Below, one piece after another: positions 43,887 to 51,421 of a DNA stretch of 64,000 nucleotides. The stretch covers positions 682,001 to 746,000 of the forward strand of contig NZ_JACHMF010000001.1 of assembly GCF_014204895.1 (NCBI RefSeq), read 5' to 3'. The position numbers were made by a program, and so were the translations under genes. Position 1 is the stretch's first letter. Each line of letters starts with the position of its first letter. The stretch comes from Paractinoplanes abujensis (GTDB lineage Bacteria; Actinomycetota; Actinomycetes; Mycobacteriales; Micromonosporaceae). The notes below the pieces were generated by a model. It saw nothing but the letters and a program-made list of their open reading frames with translations. It did not search any database and was not told the DNA's origin.

Positions 43887-44957
43887 ATGAACGCGTCGAC
43901 GGCCCTGGGCCTACGGATGACCAGCCTGCTGCTGCGCGGCAACGCCCCGGGCGACGTCACGGGCATCGTCGAGTGGTTCGGCGCGATGCAGGCGCAGGAC
44001 GTCAACAGCGCGCTCTGGTCGCTCGGCTGCCGCCTGCCCGGCTGGTCCCTCGAGCAGGTCAACGCGGCGATCGAGGACAAAAGCGTCCTCCGTACGTGGC
44101 CCATGCGCGGCACTGTCCATTGGGTGCCCGCGGCCGACGCCCACTGGATGCTCGACCTGATGGGCGTGCGTGCCCTCAGTGGCGCCGCGAAACGCCGCGA
44201 GGTGCTCGGCCTCGACGAGGCGACCGTCGACCGGGCCGTCGAGATCCTGAGCGCGGCCCTGCGAGGTGGCGGCCGGCTCACCCGGGCCGAGTGCATGGCC
44301 GCGATGACCGGCGGTGGCGTCGAGATCGCCGGCCAGCGGGGCTATCACCTGCTTTGGTATGCGTCGCAGCGCGGCGTCACGGCCATCGCGCCGCATGTCG
44401 GCAAGGAGCAGACGTTCGTCCTGCTCGACGAGTGGGTGCCCGAGCCACGCCGCCCGTCCCGCGAGGAGGCGCTGGGCCTGATCGCGCTGCGCTATTTCCG
44501 CAGCCACGGCCCGGCCCCGCGCAAGGATTTCGTCGGCTGGACGGGCCTGACGACGACCGACTGCCGTACGGGCATCGCCGTCGCCGGTGATCAACTGACC
44601 ACGGTGGAGGTCGACGGCGTCGAGATGATCATGGCGGCCGACGCGCCCGACCTCGGCGCGGGGGAGTGGCTGGCGCTGCCCGGCTTCGACGAATACATGC
44701 TGGGCTACAAGGACCGCTCGCTGATGACCGACGACTTCGAGGCGGTCGTTCCCGGCGGCAACGGCGTGTTCCGCTCCACGCTCGTGCAGGCGGGCCGGGT
44801 CCGCGCGACCTGGACCCGCACGCTCACCCGCAAGGGCGTCACGGTGACCGTCGAACCATTGACGAAGTTCACCGCGGCTGATCGCCGAGCCGCAGCCGAG
44901 GCCCTGGAGCCGTATGCGGCTTATCTGGGCCTGACGCTGACTGTTAAGAACCCTTGA
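43887..44957 (+). CDS. Winged-helix DNA-binding-domain protein (HTH_42 family)
   Basis: A 356-residue protein of the crosslink-repair-related winged-helix family (AlkX/YcaQ-like in E. coli). The N-terminal region has MQAQDVNSALWSLGCRL and the tandem winged helices about residues 15-150 (WPMRGTVHWVPAADAHWML, RLTRAECMAAM); the middle contains the WYASQRGV segment and the C-terminal part LPGFDEYMLGYKDRS, a hallmark of the family. Members unhook DNA interstrand crosslinks or bind damaged DNA. It is complete and stands alone between pgi and the chitinase gene. Confidence 0.85.
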   Translation: MNASTALGLRMTSLLLRGNAPGDVTGIVEWFGAMQAQDVNSALWSLGCRLPGWSLEQVNAAIEDKSVLRTWPMRGTVHWVPAADAHWMLDLMGVRALSGAAKRREVLGLDEATVDRAVEILSAALRGGGRLTRAECMAAMTGGGVEIAGQRGYHLLWYASQRGVTAIAPHVGKEQTFVLLDEWVPEPRRPSREEALGLIALRYFRSHGPAPRKDFVGWTGLTTTDCRTGIAVAGDQLTTVEVDGVEMIMAADAPDLGAGEWLALPGFDEYMLGYKDRSLMTDDFEAVVPGGNGVFRSTLVQAGRVRATWTRTLTRKGVTVTVEPLTKFTAADRRAAAEALEPYAAYLGLTLTVKNP

Positions 44958-44982
44958 TATTTAAACATGTGAACTCCATGAT
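44954..44982 (+). promoter_or_regulatory. Candidate chitinase promoter
   Basis: TTGATA (44954-44959), overlapping the stop of the winged-helix gene, and CATGAT (44977-44982) are 17 bp apart in an unusually AT-rich stretch. The transcript leader would be about 30 nt and contains a CGTAACG...CGTACG half-repeat and a GGGAG Shine-Dalgarno. Confidence 0.55.
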
Positions 44983-45019
44983 GTGCGTAACGCAGGTCAC
45001 GTACGCATAGGGAGTCGCC

Positions 45020-46348
45020 ATGGGTGTGCGTCGCAGGGTGCTGGCGCTGGCCGCCGCACTGGGAGTAGCAGCCGGCGGGTTCGCCGTCGCCGTGACCGGA
45101 GGGAGTGTCGCCTCCGCCGCGGTGGCCTGCTCGGCCACGGTCTGGCGCGAGGGCCCGACGTACACCGCGGGTCAGCAGGTCACCTACAACGCCCACCTCT
45201 ACCAGGCCCTGGTCACCCACACCGCGTACGCGGGCACGGGCTGGAACCCGGCCGCCACCCCGACCCTGTGGCGTGATCTCGGAGCTTGCACGGGCGGCCC
45301 GGCCACGCCGCCGCCCACCACCACTGCGCCGCCGACGACCCCGCCCCCGAGCACGCCACCCCCGAGCACCCCGCCGCCCACCACGCCGCCGCCCACCGGT
45401 TGTGCCGTCCGCGGTAAGCCCGCGGGCAAGGTGCTGCAGGGCTACTGGGAGAACTGGGACGGCGCGTCCAACGGCGTGCACCCCGGCCTGGGCTGGATCC
45501 CGATGAACGACAGCCGGATCACCCAGCACGGGTACAACGTGCTCATGGCCGCCTTCCCGGTGATCCGCTCCGACGGCACGGTGCTGTGGGAGAACGGCAT
45601 GGACGCCGGCGTCAAGGTGCCCACCGTGGCCGAGATCTGCGCGGCCAAGCAGCAGGGCGCGACGATCCTGATGTCGATCGGCGGCGCCACCGCGGGCATC
45701 GACCTGAGCTCAGCCGCCGTGGCCGACCGCTTCGTGACCACGATCGTGCCGATCCTCAAGCAGTACAACTTCGACGGCATCGACATCGACATCGAGACCG
45801 GCCTCACCGGCAGCGGCAACATCAACCAGCTCTCGACCTCGCAGGCCAACCTGATCCGCATCATCGACGGCGTGCTGGCCGCCATGCCGGCGAACTTCGG
45901 CCTGACCATGGCGCCCGAGACGGCCTACGTCACCGGCGGCAGCGTCACGTACGGCTCGATCTGGGGCTCCTACCTGCCGATCATCAAGAAGTACCTGGAC
46001 AACGGCCGCTTGTGGTGGCTGAACATGCAGTACTACAACGGCTCGATGTACGGCTGCAACGGCGACTCGTACGGCGCCGGCACGGTCCAGGGCTTCACCG
46101 TGCAGACCCAGTGCCTGGCCAACGGCCTCACCATCCAGGGCACGACGATCCGCATCCCGTACGACAAGCAGGTCCCCGGCCTCCCCGCCCAGCCCGGCGC
46201 GGGCGGCGGCTACATGACGCCGGCCCTGGTCACCCAGGCCTACAACAGCGTCCCCGGCATCAAGGGCCTGATGACCTGGTCGATCAACTGGGACGGTTCC
46301 CGCGGCTGGACGTTCGGCGACAACGTGAAGCGCCTGCAGGGCCGCTGA
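45020..46348 (+). CDS. Secreted GH18 chitinase with chitin-binding domain
   Basis: A 442-residue exported enzyme. A signal peptide (about 1-34) is followed by a CBM5/12-type chitin-binding domain (about 36-92, TVWREGPTYTAGQQVTYNAHLYQAL, TPTLWRDLGAC), a Thr/Pro linker of (TPPP)-type repeats (about 95-130), and a GH18 catalytic TIM barrel (about 133-442). The catalytic motif is DGIDIDIE with Glu 259 as proton donor; ILMSIGGATAG and GLMTWSINWD are further family landmarks. It degrades chitin outside the cell, as is typical for soil actinomycetes. The start has a GGGAG Shine-Dalgarno. Confidence 0.95.
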   Translation: MGVRRRVLALAAALGVAAGGFAVAVTGGSVASAAVACSATVWREGPTYTAGQQVTYNAHLYQALVTHTAYAGTGWNPAATPTLWRDLGACTGGPATPPPTTTAPPTTPPPSTPPPSTPPPTTPPPTGCAVRGKPAGKVLQGYWENWDGASNGVHPGLGWIPMNDSRITQHGYNVLMAAFPVIRSDGTVLWENGMDAGVKVPTVAEICAAKQQGATILMSIGGATAGIDLSSAAVADRFVTTIVPILKQYNFDGIDIDIETGLTGSGNINQLSTSQANLIRIIDGVLAAMPANFGLTMAPETAYVTGGSVTYGSIWGSYLPIIKKYLDNGRLWWLNMQYYNGSMYGCNGDSYGAGTVQGFTVQTQCLANGLTIQGTTIRIPYDKQVPGLPAQPGAGGGYMTPALVTQAYNSVPGIKGLMTWSINWDGSRGWTFGDNVKRLQGR

Positions 46349-46357
46349 CGCCGGGCC

Positions 46358-46395
46358 GCGCGCGGGGCGGTGACCGCCATCATCGCCCCGCGCGC
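46358..46395. terminator. 12-bp hairpin between chitinase and NADAR genes
   Basis: GCGCGCGGGGCG (46358-46369) pairs perfectly with CGCCCCGCGCGC (46384-46395) across 14 nt. It is between convergent genes and extends into the last codons of the NADAR gene, so it can serve both strands. Confidence 0.7.
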
Positions 46396-47477
46396 TCCGA
46401 GCGCACCAGCTCCAGCAGCCGCCCCAGCCAGTTGGCGCCCTCCGAGCTCCAGAAGCCGGACCGCCAGTCGACGTAGAGCAGCCGGGCGTCGCCGGTGTCC
46501 CGCAGCTGGAGCGCCATCTGCGGATGCCGGTCGAACTTGTCGCGCAGCAGCGCCGCCATCACGCCGAGCCGCACCGCGGGCCAGTCCTCCCGGCGCGGCG
46601 CCTCCTCGGCCCGGCGCCGGGCGTCGAGCCCGCGCGCGGTGGCGGCAATCCGGTCGTGCCAGGCGGCGTCGCTCGTGGACAACGCCCAGTAGGCGTGCAT
46701 GACGCTTGCATACTCCCGCCCGCCGTGGCCGACCACCGCCGGATAGTCGATCTGCAGCACTTCCGGGCCCGGCGGCTCCGGCCAGCCGTTCGGATAGACG
46801 TGACCGCCCACGCGCAGCGGCGCCGTGGTCTCCGGCCCGTCCGCGGTGTCCCGCTCCCGCGACTCGGCGGCACCGCGCTCGCTGCGGCGGAAATACTCCA
46901 GCGCCCCCTCCCGGACCGCCGGCGACACGGTCAGCGTGCGCTCAGGATGCCGGGCCGGGATGGTCTCGCCCGGCTCGGCCAGCAGGATCCGCACCGGCAC
47001 GTCGTTCTGATCCATGTCGCCCAGCATGAAGATCCGCCGGTGCGCGGGCACCGCGTGATACAGCTCCCGTACGGTCTCCAGCCCCGCCGGGCTCGGGTCG
47101 GCGGCGTACGCGACAAGCGCGTCCCAGCAGCGCCGGGAGGAGTCCGGCCGCCCGTTGAGCCGGTCCAGGTCGTCGGCCAGGTCGCCCAGCACCAGCTCGG
47201 GGGTCAGCCACGAGTCCAGGTGGGCCGGGCCGGAGGCCGTGCCGTCGACGACGATGCGCGCACCCCCGGGCGGCGCCAACGTCACCGTGCCGTCGTCGAA
47301 CGCAGCACGCAGCCCGGCGAAGTCGGTCGACGTCCACTGCCAGGCGACGACACCGTCGGCGTAGACGCGCAGCGGGGTCAGGGCGTAATGCTCCCGCTCA
47401 CGAACGAAGACCAGGCGTTGCCGCCCCCGCACGACCTCGGTCTCGACGGTCCGCCAGGTCGGCGTGGTATCCGGCAT
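46380..47477 (-). CDS. Two-domain protein with C-terminal NADAR (YbiA-like) domain
   Basis: A 365-residue protein. The C-terminal half (about 225-365) follows the NADAR/YbiA pattern: YASVMHAYWALSTSDAAWHDRIA (helix with the H-x-Y-x-A motif), DWPAVRLGVMAALLRDKFDRHPQM, LRDTGDARLLYVDW, FWSSEGANWLGRLLELVR. NADAR domains bind or cleave ADP-ribose-type glycosidic bonds and occur in riboflavin metabolism and in reversal of ADP-ribosylation by phage-defence toxins. The N-terminal ~200 residues (TWRTVETEVVRGRQRLVFVREREHYALTPLRVYADG, plus a helical part) resemble an uncharacterised domain found with NADAR in actinomycetes. No adjacent toxin gene is seen. ATG 47477 has TAGGCT ending six nucleotides before it. 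Confidence 0.72.
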   Translation of the reverse strand: MPDTTPTWRTVETEVVRGRQRLVFVREREHYALTPLRVYADGVVAWQWTSTDFAGLRAAFDDGTVTLAPPGGARIVVDGTASGPAHLDSWLTPELVLGDLADDLDRLNGRPDSSRRCWDALVAYAADPSPAGLETVRELYHAVPAHRRIFMLGDMDQNDVPVRILLAEPGETIPARHPERTLTVSPAVREGALEYFRRSERGAAESRERDTADGPETTAPLRVGGHVYPNGWPEPPGPEVLQIDYPAVVGHGGREYASVMHAYWALSTSDAAWHDRIAATARGLDARRRAEEAPRREDWPAVRLGVMAALLRDKFDRHPQMALQLRDTGDARLLYVDWRSGFWSSEGANWLGRLLELVRSERAGR

Positions 47478-47607
47478 CCGGCGAGCCTAACGATCTCCGC
47501 TCAGGGACTATCGGCGACATCGTCGGTTTCCCACCTGCTGCTCCAGGAGGACCGGGCCATGGCGTGAGGTGAATCTCCGTCGATCGTGGCTTCCGACTCG
47601 ACCGGCC

Positions 47608-47636
47608 TTGCGGTGTCCATGCCGGGGTGGTAGCTG
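47608..47636 (+). promoter_or_regulatory. Candidate promoter of the SCO2521-like gene
   Basis: TTGCGG (47608-47613) and TAGCTG (47631-47636) are 17 bp apart, about 33 bp before the start codon at 47669. The rest of the 191-bp intergenic region shows nothing I can name. Confidence 0.4.
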
Positions 47637-47668
47637 AGAGTTACAGTCTGTCGACAGGGGATGGCCGG

Positions 47669-48610
47669 ATGCTGATCGTGGGTGAAGTCCACACCGGCGT
47701 GCTGCGCGGGCGCGGACCGATGAGGGCGAGCGAGGCTGCGCTGCTGGTCGACCTCGTGGCCGGCGAGCCGGTGTTGCGCCTCGACCGCCCTCGGGCGTAC
47801 GTGCGGTCACCCAGCCGCCCCGTCGGGGTCGACTGCCCGCTCGGCGGGGTGTCCTCGGCGCGGCAGGTCCGGGGCATCGGCACCGTTCTGCAACGTGCGG
47901 CGGTCGTCGGCGGCCACATCGTGCAGGGCACCGCGTGGGCTGCCGTGCTCCCGGCCGAAAGCAGCGCACGCCAACCTTGGTCGCACTACTTGGCCCGGCC
48001 CGGCGTGATCGAAGCCATGGGCCGATTTCGTCCGGCCGAGCTGGCCGCCGCTTTCGCCGCCCCCGCCCGCGACACCGCCGCGCTCGACCTGGGTGAGATC
48101 GCTGGCCGTGCGTCCGATGCGGTGCAGAGCGCTGTCCCCGCCGACGGCCGTCCTTACGAGCGGTTGCGCCTGCCCCGCACCCGGCTGCGGTTCGTGATCG
48201 AGCGGGCCGGCGCCCCCAGCCCGCCCCGCCTCACCGTGCACGACGAGCAGCTACGGGTGCTGCGCCTGACCCTGCCGGCCGACGTCGAACCGCGGCTGGT
48301 GGTTGCGTTCGGTGAGGATCTGGCGCTCCACGACTGGCTACTGACCTCGGTAACCGGTCTCGTCGAGCGGGCTGGGATCGGCATTCTTCCGTTCGACGAG
48401 GCGCTGCGACGTCTGCGCCCGGCCGTCCAGCATCTGCTGCACCTCTGGCTGCCCGGCCGCCGCAGCGACCTGACCCGCGATCTGTGGGGGCAGATGGAGC
48501 GACGGGACGCCCTGAGCGATCAGTGGAGACTAGTACGCGATCGCATCCGCGACCTTGTCGCGCTGGCCGCTGTGGAAACGAGCTCGACGAAGAGGGAATT
48601 GGCCCCGTGA
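47669..48610 (+). CDS. SCO2521-like conserved protein of unknown function
   Basis: A 313-residue protein starting MLIVGEVHTGVLRGRG, which I recognise as like the SCO2521 family of Streptomyces and relatives, named only by locus. It shows CPLGGVSSARQVRGIGTVLQRAAVVGGHIVQGTA mid-N-terminal and a C-terminal helical part, with no catalytic motif and no membrane segment. The ATG at 47669 follows AGGGGA by seven nucleotides; an upstream in-frame start at 47627 lacks such a site. Its stop overlaps the next gene's GTG (GTGA, 48607-48610). The related families SCO2522, SCO2523 and SCO2524 lie on the opposite strand just beyond, so the set is nearly complete here. The family match is from memory and should be tested. 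Confidence 0.75.
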   Translation: MLIVGEVHTGVLRGRGPMRASEAALLVDLVAGEPVLRLDRPRAYVRSPSRPVGVDCPLGGVSSARQVRGIGTVLQRAAVVGGHIVQGTAWAAVLPAESSARQPWSHYLARPGVIEAMGRFRPAELAAAFAAPARDTAALDLGEIAGRASDAVQSAVPADGRPYERLRLPRTRLRFVIERAGAPSPPRLTVHDEQLRVLRLTLPADVEPRLVVAFGEDLALHDWLLTSVTGLVERAGIGILPFDEALRRLRPAVQHLLHLWLPGRRSDLTRDLWGQMERRDALSDQWRLVRDRIRDLVALAAVETSSTKRELAP

Positions 48611-49563
48611 GCGTTCCGGCACGTCAGGTCAACGAGAGTTCCGGTGTCATTCGTACGGCCGTGCTCACCGTCGCCACGGGCGGGACAACTTTCCTCGTCA
48701 CCAATGGGCTCGACCAGCCGCAGGCGACCTGCATCATCCTGTCGATCCTCATCGGCGGCATCGTCCTGATAACGCGCTTCCTGATCGCCTTCGAAAAGCG
48801 CCTGGCCGAGGTCGAGAAGCTCGGGGCTGCCGGCATGGCCGATATGAAGAGGCTGGTCGGGGACGCCTTCTTCAAGATCAGTGAGGCGACCGATTTGTTC
48901 GGGTCGGTCGAGGCCTCGGCGCTGCAGACCGACGTGGTGACTCAGCTCGTCCGTAACTCAACGTTGATCTCACCCGATTCGCCGCCGATCGTCCACCGGT
49001 TCGTCGAAGCGAAGATCAAGGAAACCTCGGACTTCCTCAAGCAGCTCTCCGACGGAAGCACGGTGACCTACTACGGCGAGGACCGCGACTGGCTGCTCGG
49101 GTTGACCCGGCACGCCACCGCGAGCATCGACGCGATCAGTCTGGCTTCCGTCGACCACGACCTGTGGAACAGCGAGATCGGCCTGCGCTACCTCGACGCT
49201 CAACGCCGCGCGGCACGGAACGGCATGCGGGTGCGACGCATTTTCGTGCTCGAACGCCCCGACCCGGAGTTGGGCGCCAAGCTGCTCGGTGCGTACGAGG
49301 AGCAGCGCCAGATGGCGATCGACGTGCGGCTGCTCGTTCGCTCCGCCGTTCCGACCCCGCTGCAAATTCAGCTGCGCGACCTGGTCGTTTTCGACGACAT
49401 CGTCGCCTACGAGACCACGCCCACCATCAGCGACCCGCATCTCGCCCAGGTGGCCGAGACCCGGCTGGTGCTGACCGCGGCGCGCGTCAAGGACTGCTCA
49501 CAGATGTTCCGTGAACTGTGGGAGTTGTCCTGCGAACCGGGGACGGGTCAGAGGAACGCGTAG
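48607..49563 (+). CDS. Membrane-anchored protein with PLD-fold-like cytoplasmic domain
   Basis: A 318-residue protein starting at GTG 48607, which overlaps the SCO2521-like stop. Two transmembrane helices (about 14-34 and 39-60) are joined by a short loop, followed by a coiled-coil-like stretch (about 60-95) and a C-terminal domain (about 125-310). That domain has a phospholipase-D-superfamily-like feel: YLDAQRRAARNGMRVRRIFVLERPDPEL, LRDLVVFDDIVAYET. However, no H-x-K-x(4)-D motif is present, so it would be catalytically dead or a binding module. I do not recognise a named family. It is convergent with, and overlaps by 16 bp, the SCO2522-like gene. Confidence 0.65.
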   Translation: MSVPARQVNESSGVIRTAVLTVATGGTTFLVTNGLDQPQATCIILSILIGGIVLITRFLIAFEKRLAEVEKLGAAGMADMKRLVGDAFFKISEATDLFGSVEASALQTDVVTQLVRNSTLISPDSPPIVHRFVEAKIKETSDFLKQLSDGSTVTYYGEDRDWLLGLTRHATASIDAISLASVDHDLWNSEIGLRYLDAQRRAARNGMRVRRIFVLERPDPELGAKLLGAYEEQRQMAIDVRLLVRSAVPTPLQIQLRDLVVFDDIVAYETTPTISDPHLAQVAETRLVLTAARVKDCSQMFRELWELSCEPGTGQRNA

Positions 49564-50507
49564 CCGATGCGCCCGACCGCCTCGTCCGGCAGGTCGAGAC
49601 CCTCGCCCTGTGCCCGCTTGCGCACCTGCTCTACGGCTGCTGGGTCGACGGCGACGTTGCCCAGAATCGTGCGGACCGCCAGCTCGATCGACAGGAAACG
49701 AGAATCGAGTGCGGTGAAGGTCCGGTACGCCCGCATCGGCGCCGCTCTCGGATTCAGTTGAACGACCGGCGCCATCAGCTCCCACTCGACCGGCAGCGTC
49801 TCGGGGGTGGCCGCGACCGGATCGGCAACCGGCCGGCCGAGATGCCGTAGCAGGCCGAGTCGTTGCAGCTGCCATACGGCGGCCAGGAACGGGCACGACC
49901 ACAACCGCCCGCCGTTCGGCTGATCGGCCCACAGCTCGATATCCACGAAGATCGAATGATTGCGGGCGGCGCTCTGCCGCGGCGGCCGCCACTGCCGGGG
50001 CGTGGCCATCGCTGCTGCTGACGTGCCGGGGGAGCGCTCGCCGTTGGTCAGCCAACCGGTCACGCTGGTTGCCGGGCGTCCGTTCGCGCCCTCGGTCGGC
50101 TCGTCCACCAGATGTTCTTGCACCAAGCGGGCCACGTCCACCTCACCCGCTCGCGCGCATCCCGACTCGCGGGCCACATAGTCGATAGTCAACCCGGTCC
50201 TCTCGGCCGCGGCCACAAGCCTGGTCACGACCTCGCGTGGCGAGGAGAACCGGGTGAAGTAGTCGTCGATCAGGAAACACGTGCTGATCCGCGCGCGACC
50301 CGTGGCGACCGACTGCTCTGCTTGACGTACGGCGGTCTCGGCCCACGGGCGTACGCGGTCGAACTGCCGGCGCAGCCGGGAATCACCCTCGTTGAAGTCC
50401 TCCATGTAGAGGTGACCCAGCTCGACCGACAGGTGCGACAGCGCGACCGACCGGACCGGCGCGGCCGGCACGCCGAGCTCAGTGGCAAAATCGTCGGCAG
50501 TCGTCAC
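49548..50507 (-). CDS. SCO2522-like conserved protein of unknown function
   Basis: A 319-residue protein with VRSVALSHLSVELGHLYMEDFNEGDSRLR near the start, which I associate with the uncharacterised SCO2522 family, and RISTCFLIDDYFTRFSSPREVV. No transmembrane segment or catalytic motif. I take GTG 50507 (VTTADDF), whose GTGA overlaps the stop of the P-loop gene; GTG 50519 is an alternative with 16 bp overlap. It is the last gene of the long minus-strand operon and its 3' end overlaps the convergent PLD-fold-like gene. The family match is from memory. Confidence 0.7.
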   Translation of the reverse strand: MTTADDFATELGVPAAPVRSVALSHLSVELGHLYMEDFNEGDSRLRRQFDRVRPWAETAVRQAEQSVATGRARISTCFLIDDYFTRFSSPREVVTRLVAAAERTGLTIDYVARESGCARAGEVDVARLVQEHLVDEPTEGANGRPATSVTGWLTNGERSPGTSAAAMATPRQWRPPRQSAARNHSIFVDIELWADQPNGGRLWSCPFLAAVWQLQRLGLLRHLGRPVADPVAATPETLPVEWELMAPVVQLNPRAAPMRAYRTFTALDSRFLSIELAVRTILGNVAVDPAAVEQVRKRAQGEGLDLPDEAVGRIGYAFL

Positions 50508-51421
50508 AGACGGACCCACGCGTTCTCGTCGACGATCTTCTTAGACAACTCCTCGAAGGCAACCACCGTGCGCTCGTTGGCCGTTCGATGCAGCCACACA
50601 TCGTCGTTGGAGAGGAGCTGCTCCTGCCACTGCAGCACCGGATCGAGCGGTACCTCGCCGATCATGGTGAGCCTGCCCACTCCCTTATTGGCTGCGAGTT
50701 CCTGCAGGCGCTTGTTGCAGACGTCGAGCCACGCCAGTTGCTCGGGGCGCAGGCCCGCCTGGTCGGGTGCCGACGGGTCGAGCACTGCCGTCCGTACGAA
50801 TCGGATCGCCTCGCGCAGCGACTGGGGGTCGTGGCCCAGATGCCCGCCGGTCTCGATGATGCCGTGCCGGCCGTAGACCAGGCCGCTGGCCGTGATGATG
50901 TGCTGCCGGGTCCACCGGTGGAAGACCAGCCAGCGGGCCACGATGTCGCGCAGGGCCTTGTTCTGTGTGGCGGCCAGCACGATCTCGGTCGCATAGGACC
51001 GGCCCGCGCTCAAGTCGACCATGATCAGGTCGTACTCCTCATCGAGCCGCTGGAACAGCGTGACGCAGCGCTCGACGATGCCGGGCTGGGAGCTGAACTC
51101 GCCCCGGCCCACGTCGCCGGGCAGCAGCGTCAGCCGGCCTGCGCCCGCCGGTCGGTTGCGCAACGTCTCTCGCTGCGACTCGGCCCACACGTTGAGCCGC
51201 CGCGGCTCGGGTGCGCCGTCGATCAGGTAACTGTGCAGGCCGCCCTCCTGGACGCCGGCCAGCGCCTCGGGCAGGTCGAAGATCGCGCCGGACGTGGGTG
51301 AGCCGAAGTCGAAGTCGAGATAGCAGACGTCGTAACCCTGCAGCGCGTGCCGGTAGGCCAAGTTGCTGCTGGTCACCGAGCGGCCCGTGCCACCCTTGTC
51401 GGAGGTCGCAAAGATGATCAT
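50504..51421 (-). CDS. SCO2523-like variant P-loop ATPase (MinD/ParA-type)
   Basis: A 305-residue SIMIBI-class protein. It starts MIIFATSDKGGTGRSVTSSN: the deviant Walker A motif keeps the signature Lys (K-G-G) but has Arg where MinD/ParA proteins have the catalytic-loop Lys (KGGTGRS at residues 9-15). YDVCYLDFDFGSPTSG is switch-I-like, and YDLIMVDLSAGRS is the Walker-B-like strand. This matches the variant P-loop family named after SCO2523. Such ATPases usually position other proteins or act as switches. The start overlaps the SCO2524-like stop by 1 nt (TGATG). Confidence 0.8.
   Translation of the reverse strand: MIIFATSDKGGTGRSVTSSNLAYRHALQGYDVCYLDFDFGSPTSGAIFDLPEALAGVQEGGLHSYLIDGAPEPRRLNVWAESQRETLRNRPAGAGRLTLLPGDVGRGEFSSQPGIVERCVTLFQRLDEEYDLIMVDLSAGRSYATEIVLAATQNKALRDIVARWLVFHRWTRQHIITASGLVYGRHGIIETGGHLGHDPQSLREAIRFVRTAVLDPSAPDQAGLRPEQLAWLDVCNKRLQELAANKGVGRLTMIGEVPLDPVLQWQEQLLSNDDVWLHRTANERTVVAFEELSKKIVDENAWVRL

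Noticed and set aside
46380..47477. NADAR gene as part of a DarTG-type toxin-antitoxin pair
   Set aside because: Neither neighbour resembles a DarT ADP-ribosyltransferase; one is a chitinase and the other an SCO2521-like protein.
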